Source: Acetofilamentum sp.
GTDB taxonomy: Bacteria; Bacteroidota; Bacteroidia; Bacteroidales; JAFGXI01
Assembly (NCBI GenBank): GCA_020720565.1
Contig: DYOK01000053.1
Location: forward strand, 1-13,518
Reading direction: 5' to 3'
DNA length: 13,518 bases
Each line of letters begins with the position of its first letter. Position 1 is the stretch's first letter. The position numbers and the translations under genes were made by a program. Positions 1 to 6,377 of the stretch are shown here, piece after piece. The notes beneath the pieces were generated by a model that was given only the letters and a program-made list of their open reading frames with translations, had not been told where the DNA came from and did not search any database.

Positions 1-68
1 CTTTTGAAAAGTTCTAATTATTAGATAGTTAAAAAAGATTAACGAACTATTGATAGATAATTCTTATC

Positions 69-101
69 AAAAAAACTCGAGCTATTGGCTCGAGTTTTTT
101 T
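69..101. terminator. Bidirectional intrinsic terminator downstream of topA
   Basis: A perfect 7-bp inverted repeat, CTCGAGC (76-82) and GCTCGAG (88-94), encloses the 5-nt loop TATTG. It has an A-run on the left (69-75) and a T-run on the right (95-101), so it reads as a Rho-independent terminator on both strands. It lies about 38 nt past the topA stop codon, so it probably ends topA transcription. It could also serve a plus-strand gene lying left of the window. The 68 bases before it show no gene. Confidence 0.85.
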
Positions 102-138
102 GCTTTTATGCAGTCAAAAGTGTTATTAATTTGAAGTT

Positions 139-2472
139 TTACTTCTTGGTTTTCTTTGTTTTACCAGCTCCAATCGGATTTTTGATAAGTTCAAGGCATT
201 GTTCTAAGGTTAAATCTTCAGCTTTTTGATCTTTAGGGATTTTGTAATTGTTTTTGCCTTGTTTAATATAGGCTCCCCAACGTCCATTTAATACGTCGAT
301 GCCTTCTTTCTCGAATTTTTTGATGTATTTATCGATGTCGGCTTGGCGTTTAGCAAGAATGAGTTCAATAGCACGATCTAAGTCGATACTCATCACATCG
401 TCAACATCTTTTTTAAGCGATGCAAACAAACTATTGTGGCTCACATATGGACCAAATCGTCCTAGATTGGCAACTACTTTTTTGCCTTCGAATTGACCCA
501 ATTCACGAGGTAAACGGAATAACTCAAGTGCTTGTTCAAAAGTCAATGTGCCAATTTGTTGGCCTGCCATTAAGGATGCAAATTTGGGCTTTTCGGCACC
601 TTTTTTCTCGTCTTCTTTGCTTATGGTTTCGCCTAGTTGTACCATAGGTCCAAATCGGCCAATCTTAACATAAATGGGTTTGCCCGTGGCAGGGTCATTT
701 CCTAAATGACGTTCGCCTTTGGCTCTGTCGGCATTTTCGAGGGTGGCTTCTACTTTTTCGTGAAATGGATTGTAGAATTCATCCATCATTTTTTGCCATT
801 TTTTTTCACCGTTGGCAATAATATCAAAATCTTTTTCGACATTGGCCGTAAAATCGTAGCTCATGATTTGGCTAAAATGTTCGACCAAAAAGTCGTTTAC
901 CACCACGCCTATATCTGTTGGGAAAAGCTTTTGTTTTTCGGCACCATAATTTTCGGATTTTTCTAGGCTGTCAATTTTGCCATTTTTTAATTTGAGTTGT
1001 TCAATGGTTCTTTTTTGGCCATCTCGTGTTTCTTTAACTACATATTCTCGTTTAAGAATAGTCGATATAGTTGGTGCATAAGTCGATGGACGACCAATTC
1101 CGAGCTCTTCCATTTTCTTTACCAAAGAGGCCTCAGTATACCTTGGAGGATGAAGTGTATGTTTTTGAATGCCCCACATTTCGATTAAATCGAGTGTATC
1201 GCCAACTTTAAAATCGGGCAATCGGCCACCATCGGTTTGCTCATCGTTTTCGTCGTCGGTCGATTCGATGTATAATTTAAGGAATCCGTCGAAAAGTAAC
1301 ACTTCGCCATGAACAGAAAGGGATTCTTTTGAGTTCGAAAGTCCAATCTTTGCAGTGGTTTTTTCGAATTCTGCCTCGCTCATCTGAGAGGCCATGGTGC
1401 GTTTCCAAATAAGTTCGTATAGTTTTTTCTCTTGGTCGGTTCCCGAAACGGTGGCGTTGGCTAAGTATGTAGGCCGAATGGCTTCGTGAGCCTCTTGGGC
1501 CCCCTTTGTTTTGGTGCTAAAATTTCTCGATTTTGAATATTTTGCACCAAATTGTTCGTTAATTACAGACTTAGCCGTGTTAATAGCCATGTCCGAAAGA
1601 TTTACGCTATCGGTACGCATGTAGGTGATTTTTCCTGCTTCGTATAGTTTTTGAGCTACACTCATAGTTTGCGAAACCGAAAACCCAAATTTTCTCGAGG
1701 CTTCTTGTTGCAACGTTGAGGTTGTAAAAGGTGGCGCGGGCGATTTTTTTACCGGTTTAGTGCTTTTATCTTCAATCTTAAAGTTAGCTGTTTTACATAA
1801 AGTTAAGAATTGCTCTGCTTCAGATTTGTTGGCTTTATTTTGAGGCAAAAAGGCTTGGAATTCTTGTAAGTCTTTGGTTTTAAATTGCCCAGTAATTTTG
1901 AACGACGATTGAGAAACGTGATTTTTAATTTCTTTTTCTCTTTCTGCAATCAGTCGGACAGCTACGGATTGAACACGGCCAGCCGATAATGCAGGTTTTA
2001 CTTTTTTCCATAACACTGGAGACAGTTCAAAACCCACTAATCGGTCTAAAACACGTCGTGCTTGTTGAGCGTCTACAAGGTTTAAGTCAATTTGTCGTGG
2101 ATTTTCGATGGCTTTTAGTATGGCTTCTTTCGTAATCTCGTGAAAAACAATACGTTTCGAATTTTTTGAATTTAACCCGAGCACTTCGTATAAGTGCCAT
2201 GCGATGGCTTCTCCTTCGCGGTCTTCATCGGCAGCTAGCCAAACCATCTCACTTTCTTTGACATGTTTCTTTAAATCGGTGACTAATTTCTTCTTATCGT
2301 TAGAAATTACATACTCCGGTTTAAAATTGTTTTGTATATCAACTCCAAAGTTTTTTGTAGCTAAATCCCTTATGTGACCGAAGCTTGAGACAACTGTGAA
2401 ATTTTTTCCTAAGAATTTTTCGATAGTTTTTGCTTTGGCTGGTGATTCAACTATAACAAGATTGTTAGACAT
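139..2472 (-). CDS. topA: DNA topoisomerase I (type IA), 777 aa
   Basis: Type IA topoisomerase: it relaxes negatively supercoiled DNA by cutting one strand through a 5'-phosphotyrosine link and passing the other strand. The N-terminal TOPRIM domain (about residues 1-120) begins with the IVESPAKAKTIEKFLG motif (catalytic Glu9) and carries the acidic triad D82/D84/E86 in ADEDREGEAIAWHL. The active-site tyrosine is Y284 in KITYMRTDS. AQEAHEAIRPT (325-335) and the GIGRPSTYAPTI block (458-469) are further family signatures. The C-terminus has no zinc-ribbon cysteines (only C227 and C759 in the whole protein). Instead it has repeated GRFGPxV-type modules near 604-614, 669-680 and 728-740, then a Lys-rich tail (KTKKTKK). 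Such zinc-free C-terminal repeats are known in many non-proteobacterial TopA proteins. The ATG start puts the TOPRIM motif at the usual distance from the N-terminus. It is transcribed away from the penicillin-binding protein gene, probably as a single gene ended by the hairpin at 69-101. Confidence 0.97.
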   Translation of the reverse strand: MSNNLVIVESPAKAKTIEKFLGKNFTVVSSFGHIRDLATKNFGVDIQNNFKPEYVISNDKKKLVTDLKKHVKESEMVWLAADEDREGEAIAWHLYEVLGLNSKNSKRIVFHEITKEAILKAIENPRQIDLNLVDAQQARRVLDRLVGFELSPVLWKKVKPALSAGRVQSVAVRLIAEREKEIKNHVSQSSFKITGQFKTKDLQEFQAFLPQNKANKSEAEQFLTLCKTANFKIEDKSTKPVKKSPAPPFTTSTLQQEASRKFGFSVSQTMSVAQKLYEAGKITYMRTDSVNLSDMAINTAKSVINEQFGAKYSKSRNFSTKTKGAQEAHEAIRPTYLANATVSGTDQEKKLYELIWKRTMASQMSEAEFEKTTAKIGLSNSKESLSVHGEVLLFDGFLKLYIESTDDENDEQTDGGRLPDFKVGDTLDLIEMWGIQKHTLHPPRYTEASLVKKMEELGIGRPSTYAPTISTILKREYVVKETRDGQKRTIEQLKLKNGKIDSLEKSENYGAEKQKLFPTDIGVVVNDFLVEHFSQIMSYDFTANVEKDFDIIANGEKKWQKMMDEFYNPFHEKVEATLENADRAKGERHLGNDPATGKPIYVKIGRFGPMVQLGETISKEDEKKGAEKPKFASLMAGQQIGTLTFEQALELFRLPRELGQFEGKKVVANLGRFGPYVSHNSLFASLKKDVDDVMSIDLDRAIELILAKRQADIDKYIKKFEKEGIDVLNGRWGAYIKQGKNNYKIPKDQKAEDLTLEQCLELIKNPIGAGKTKKTKK

Positions 2473-2497
2473 GTGGTCGTTTTTATTTAATTTTGTG

Positions 2498-2529
2498 CAA
2501 AATAAAGGATTCTAAATACATACTGCAAA
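2498..2529 (-). promoter_or_regulatory. Candidate topA promoter (Bacteroidota type)
   Basis: Read on the minus strand, TTTG (2529-2526) is followed by a 20-nt spacer and then TTATTTTG (2505-2498). This matches the Bacteroidota primary sigma pattern TTTG-N19-21-TAnnTTTG with one mismatch in the -7 box. The box ends 25 nt before the topA ATG, which would give a 5' UTR of about 20 nt. It was found by eye only. I could not find an equally good match for the divergent penicillin-binding protein gene in the same 228-bp spacer. Confidence 0.4.
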
Positions 2530-2700
2530 ATTTATTTCAATTTTTCCTTTTTTTTACACCAAAAACAGAGTGAATTTGTTATTTTTTGGTAATTAAGTAT
2601 CTGTATAGCAATAATATATAAAAATATTTTTAATTTTAACAACATAATAGCATTCTTATAAATCATTTTCGTCTGGCCATATAAATTGAAATCGAACAAC

Positions 2701-5019
2701 ATGAGGAAAGAAAAAACACAATCGTCGCCTAATACAAAGTATATTAAAATTTTTTGGGGCTTGTTTGCTGCCCCTTTTATTCTGTTTATTTTACTTTTTG
2801 TTTTGGTTTCGAGTGGACTAATTGGTTACGTCCCAACTTGGGAAGAGTTAGAAAACCCCAAAAGTAACTTGGCTACTCAGGTTTATTCTGCTGATGGTAA
2901 AGTGCTGGGTACTTTTTTTAAAGAAAACAGAATGCTCACTAAATACGAAGATTTATCTCCAAATATCATTAATGCATTAGTCGCCACCGAAGACGAACGT
3001 TTTTACGATCACTCTGGAATCGACTTTCAGGCACTGATGCGTGCTGTGGTTTTTGTGGGGACTAAAGGCGGTGGAAGTACAATTACCCAGCAATTGGCCA
3101 AACAACTTTTTCATGCCCCAGCCGAGGATAAATGGGAAAGAATTTTTCAGAAATTTAATGAGTGGGTTATTGCCGTAATGCTCGAAAAAAGGTATACCAA
3201 AGAAGAAATATTAACCTTATATCTCAATAAATTCGACTTTTTAAACTTGGCGGTTGGTATCCAATCGGCATCGCATGTTTATTTCAACAAATTGCCTAAA
3301 GATCTTAATCTACAAGAATCGGCTATGTTGATAGGAATGTGCAAAAATCCATCGCTTTATAATCCGCTTCGTCGTTTACAAAAAGTAACCAATCGCCGTA
3401 ACGATGTGCTCAATCAGATGTATAAAAACAATTTTATCGACAAATCGAAAAGAGACTCTATAAAATTGATTCCAATCGATTTAGATTTTCAAAGGGTAGA
3501 CCATTCTTTGGGATTAGCACCGTACTTTAGAGAGCACTTGCGTTTATTGATGCAAGCCAAAGAACCCGACGAAGACGATTATGCCGATTGGCATCAATAC
3601 CAAGTCGATTCGGTCGAATGGGTTCATAATCCACTTTATGGGTGGCTAGAGAAAAACCCAAAACCTGATGGTACAAAGTACGATTTATATCGCGACGGGT
3701 TAAGAATATACACCACAATTGACTCACGTTTGCAAACCTATGCCGAAAATGCTGTGGTCGAACATATGAGCAAAAGTTTACAGCCCGATTTTTTTAAAGA
3801 GCAAAAGGGAAGAGACAAAGCACCATTCGCTTGGGATATGACCGATGAGCAGGTAAACGAAATTATGACCCGTGCTATGAAACAGACCGATCGTTATCGC
3901 GCATACAAAAACAACGATATGTCGGATGATTCAATTAAGTATTATTTTAATCAGCCTGTCGAGATGACCGTTTTTTCATGGAAAGGTAATATCGATACCG
4001 TGATGTCGCCAATGGATTCGCTACGCTATCATAAGTTTTTTCTTCGAGCGGGTTTAATGTCGATGGATCCTTTCAATGGGCAAGTTCGAGCTTATGTTGG
4101 AGGTATTAACTTTCAGCATTTTCAATACGATATGGTACACGATGGTCGACGTCAAGTAGGTTCTACCTTTAAACCCATTTTATATTCTTTAGCTCTGCAA
4201 GAAGATTTTACACCGTGTTCTACATTGCCCAATATTCCACATTCGATTGCTTTACCCGAGGGTGGTGTTTGGACACCGGCTAATGCCGATATGTCGAAAA
4301 CAGATGGAAAAATGATTACTTTAAAGGATGCTTTAGCCCATTCTAACAATTACATTTCGGCCCAATTGGTCGACCGCTATTCTCCATCGGCTATGATTTC
4401 GCTGGCCGAAAAAATGGGGATAACCACCCATATGGATGCTGTACCTTCCATTTGTTTGGGGACTCCAGATATTTCGCTTTACGAGATGTTACCCATGTAC
4501 TGCACTTTTGGGAACAAAGGGGTATACACTAGGCCACAAATTGTGACACAAATACGAGATAAAAACGGAAACGTTCTTTCGACCATGAGTACAGAACGTA
4601 CTGAGGTGTATAACGAAAAAACCGCGTATTTAATGGTCAACCTACTCGAAGGTGTGGTCAATAGAGGAACCTCGGTTCGCTTACGTTACCGTTATGGCTT
4701 TAAGATGCCCATTTATGGCAAAACAGGAACCACTCAAAACCATTCCGATGGTTGGTTTTTTGGCGTTACACCACAATTGGCTTCAGGTGTTTGGGTTGGA
4801 GGAGAGGACCGCAGTGTTCACTTTAAAAACATCACACAAGGTCAAGGGGCCAATATGGCCTTACCTATTTGGGCATTATACATGCAACAAGTTATCAAGG
4901 ATAGTACAATTGTCTTCCCCGATGGCACTTATTTCGAAAAACCACAAGGTTTAGAATTTGATGTCAATTGTAGTGGTCAATCAGAATTAGCCCCAGAAAC
5001 AGACTATGGTTTAGAGTAA
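2701..5019 (+). CDS. mrcA: Class A penicillin-binding protein (PBP1A type), 772 aa
   Basis: Bifunctional peptidoglycan synthase anchored in the inner membrane: a glycosyltransferase (GT51) polymerises lipid II and a transpeptidase cross-links the strands. A short cytoplasmic N-terminus is followed by one membrane segment (about residues 19-41). The GT51 domain shows TEDERFYDHSGID (catalytic Glu97) and GGGSTITQQLAKQLF (123-137). The transpeptidase domain has the SxxK motif in GSTFKP (Ser488, Lys491), SNN (548-550) and KTGT (674-677), so both active sites look intact. Length is normal for Bacteroidota PBP1A-like proteins. I chose the ATG at 2701; an in-frame TTG at 2686 would add five residues (777 aa), and neither start has a clear ribosome-binding site. 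The gene is divergent from topA and converges on the LolD-type gene with a 9-nt stop-codon overlap. The symbol reflects family resemblance; strict orthology to E. coli mrcA is not shown. Confidence 0.95.
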   Translation: MRKEKTQSSPNTKYIKIFWGLFAAPFILFILLFVLVSSGLIGYVPTWEELENPKSNLATQVYSADGKVLGTFFKENRMLTKYEDLSPNIINALVATEDERFYDHSGIDFQALMRAVVFVGTKGGGSTITQQLAKQLFHAPAEDKWERIFQKFNEWVIAVMLEKRYTKEEILTLYLNKFDFLNLAVGIQSASHVYFNKLPKDLNLQESAMLIGMCKNPSLYNPLRRLQKVTNRRNDVLNQMYKNNFIDKSKRDSIKLIPIDLDFQRVDHSLGLAPYFREHLRLLMQAKEPDEDDYADWHQYQVDSVEWVHNPLYGWLEKNPKPDGTKYDLYRDGLRIYTTIDSRLQTYAENAVVEHMSKSLQPDFFKEQKGRDKAPFAWDMTDEQVNEIMTRAMKQTDRYRAYKNNDMSDDSIKYYFNQPVEMTVFSWKGNIDTVMSPMDSLRYHKFFLRAGLMSMDPFNGQVRAYVGGINFQHFQYDMVHDGRRQVGSTFKPILYSLALQEDFTPCSTLPNIPHSIALPEGGVWTPANADMSKTDGKMITLKDALAHSNNYISAQLVDRYSPSAMISLAEKMGITTHMDAVPSICLGTPDISLYEMLPMYCTFGNKGVYTRPQIVTQIRDKNGNVLSTMSTERTEVYNEKTAYLMVNLLEGVVNRGTSVRLRYRYGFKMPIYGKTGTTQNHSDGWFFGVTPQLASGVWVGGEDRSVHFKNITQGQGANMALPIWALYMQQVIKDSTIVFPDGTYFEKPQGLEFDVNCSGQSELAPETDYGLE

Positions 5020-5024
5020 ACCGT
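5006..5024. other. Small hairpin spanning the two convergent stop codons
   Basis: GGTTTA (5008-5013), GAG, TAAACC (5017-5022) is a perfect 6-bp inverted repeat with a 3-nt loop, extendable by a T/G wobble and an A-T pair. Its two arms contain the stop codons of the two convergent genes: TAA of the penicillin-binding protein at 5017-5019, and TAA (tta on plus) of the ABC ATPase at 5011-5013. No T-run follows on either side, so it is not a standard intrinsic terminator. Since TTA and TAA are reverse complements, overlapping convergent stops create part of this symmetry automatically. Confidence 0.4.
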
Positions 5025-5658
5025 CGACCATTCTTAATACGCGATCCGATTGCTCGGCCAAATGTTCGTTGTGTGTAACTAATACGACGGTTTGCTGACG
5101 TTCGCTGCGTAAACGTAACAGCAATTCGAATAATTCGTGGGTATTGTTAGAATCGAGATTTCCGGTTGGCTCGTCGGCGAAAATAACACTGGGTTGGTTT
5201 ATTAGGGCTCTGGCCACCGCAACGCGCTGCTGTTCACCACCAGAAAGTTCCGATGGTTTATGATGGTACCGATGACCAATGTTTAAGTACTCGAACCATT
5301 CTTCTGCTTGTTTTTTTAATTGCTTCTTGGGGGTTCCTGCAATAATTCCGGGAAGCATTACATTTTCGAGTGCTGTGAATTCAGCCAATAGCTGATGAAA
5401 CTGAAATACAAACCCAATATGTTGGTTTCTGAATTTTGATAAGGCTTTTGCATTGAGTTTGAACAAATCGACCTCGTTAATCAAAACCTGACCCGAATCG
5501 GGAGGCATTAATGTTCCTAAAATTTGTAGCAATGTTGTTTTTCCTGCACCGCTAGCACCAACTATCGAAACCAATTCGCCTCGATTGATCTTTAAGTCAA
5601 TACCTTTTAAAACATCAACATTGCCGTATTTTTTTTTAATTTGATGGGTTATTATCAT
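5011..5658 (-). CDS. lolD: ABC transporter ATP-binding protein, LolD/MacB family, 215 aa
   Basis: Cytoplasmic ATPase of the LolD/MacB/FtsE type, which powers envelope processes such as release of lipoproteins from the inner membrane (LolCDE) or MacB-like export. All nucleotide-binding motifs are present in order: Walker A GASGAGKT (34-41), Q-loop Gln86 in FVFQFHQLL, signature LSGGEQQRVAVARAL (138-152), Walker B VIFADEP with Asp162/Glu163, D-loop GNLDS, and the switch His196 in VTHNEH. The FQxHQLLxEFTALENVMLP stretch and the 215-residue length favour LolD over FtsE. No permease or periplasmic partner lies beside it in the window, so the transported substrate is inferred only from the family. 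It lies 156 nt downstream of mntP on the same strand and could be the last gene of that transcript or have its own promoter. Its stop overlaps the stop of the convergent penicillin-binding protein gene by 9 nt. Confidence 0.9.
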   Translation of the reverse strand: MIITHQIKKKYGNVDVLKGIDLKINRGELVSIVGASGAGKTTLLQILGTLMPPDSGQVLINEVDLFKLNAKALSKFRNQHIGFVFQFHQLLAEFTALENVMLPGIIAGTPKKQLKKQAEEWFEYLNIGHRYHHKPSELSGGEQQRVAVARALINQPSVIFADEPTGNLDSNNTHELFELLLRLRSERQQTVVLVTHNEHLAEQSDRVLRMVDGLL

Positions 5659-5784
5659 TTTTTAATTGTTGATTTTCGATAGATGATTCGTTAATTTGTT
5701 AAAGGTTAATAGTTACGAATTCAATCTATAATTTTTAATTTTTATTGTCTTTAGTTGTTGAACTAATGAACTTACAGCTTGATA

Positions 5785-5827
5785 ATTCATCATTCAAAAT
5801 TCATCATTCAAAATTCATAATTCATAA
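5785..5827. repeat. AT-rich tandem repeat (14-bp unit) at the 3' end of mntP
   Basis: ATTCATCATTCAAA occurs twice in tandem (5785-5798, 5799-5812), followed by a diverged third copy, ATTCATAATTCATAA (5813-5827). The core TTCAAAATTCATAATT found here recurs at about 11773 and, inverted and diverged, near 13441-13473, all outside or at the edges of genes. The last copy overlaps the final codons and stop of mntP. I remember similar low-complexity strings in Bacteroidota intergenic regions; their function is unknown to me. Confidence 0.7.
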
Positions 5828-6375
5828 AGGTGTTCAAGCAATATTTTAATTCCTATTAGGATTAAAACGATACCTCCAATAATTTCTGCTTTTTTACCGA
5901 TACGTTCCCCCATCCATTTACCCATTCGTAGGCCGGTCATCGAGAAAAGAAATGTGGTTATTCCTATTATCAGTACCGAATGAAAAATGTCGATTTTAAT
6001 TAAAGCAAAACTGATTCCCACGGCAAAGGCGTCGATACTGGTGGCTATCGATTGCATGACGATTCGGCCGGGTTTTATGGGCATGGGTTCGCAAGTGTTT
6101 TGGTTGGTTTGGAAGCCTTCGATTATCATTTTAATACCGATAAATGCCAGTAAGGCAAAGGCCACCCAATGGTCGACTTCACGAATCATGGTGTCAAAAC
6201 TTTTCCCTGATAGATAGCCCAGATAAGGCATTAAACCTTGAAAAAAGGCTAAACTGAGTGCCACAACTAAGGCTTGTTTAAAGTTAAGGTTTTTAATGCC
6301 TATGCCATTCGATATGGACACTGCAAAGGAGTCCATCGATAAGGCTATGGCTATAATTACAATCGACCATTCCAT
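5815..6375 (-). CDS. mntP: Putative manganese efflux pump MntP, 186 aa
   Basis: Small inner-membrane protein of the MntP (DUF204) family, which exports Mn(II) and protects cells from manganese excess. The protein is almost wholly hydrophobic, with about six membrane segments arranged as two related halves. Each half starts with the family hallmark of an Asp inside a helix: ALSMDSFAVSISNG (Asp15) and ATSIDAFAVGISF (Asp115). The length is typical (E. coli MntP is about 188 aa). The ATG lies 2 nt after the ligA stop, so translation is probably coupled to ligA, and there is no room for a dedicated manganese riboswitch of the kind known upstream of some mntP genes. The last codons (Tyr-Glu-Leu-stop) lie inside the AT-rich repeat at 5785-5827, so the natural C-terminus may have been altered by the repeat. 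Confidence 0.92.
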   Translation of the reverse strand: MEWSIVIIAIALSMDSFAVSISNGIGIKNLNFKQALVVALSLAFFQGLMPYLGYLSGKSFDTMIREVDHWVAFALLAFIGIKMIIEGFQTNQNTCEPMPIKPGRIVMQSIATSIDAFAVGISFALIKIDIFHSVLIIGITTFLFSMTGLRMGKWMGERIGKKAEIIGGIVLILIGIKILLEHLYEL

Positions 6376-6377
6376 GC

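Noticed and set aside
2473..2700. A promoter for the penicillin-binding protein gene in the divergent spacer
   Set aside because: TTTG followed by TATCTGTA near 2575-2610 matches the consensus poorly, so I do not annotate it.
139..5019. topA and the penicillin-binding protein frame are both 777 codons long
   Set aside because: This is coincidence. The sequences are unrelated, and the second is probably 772 aa from its ATG start.
5751..5766. Hairpin TTAGTT-GTTG-AACTAA between mntP and the LolD-type gene as a terminator
   Set aside because: The stem is short and AT-rich and no T-run follows it on the minus strand, so it is not a credible intrinsic terminator.
5785..5827. AT-rich tandem repeats as a CRISPR array
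   Set aside because: The 14-bp units are directly adjacent with no spacers, low in complexity, and there are no cas genes nearby.
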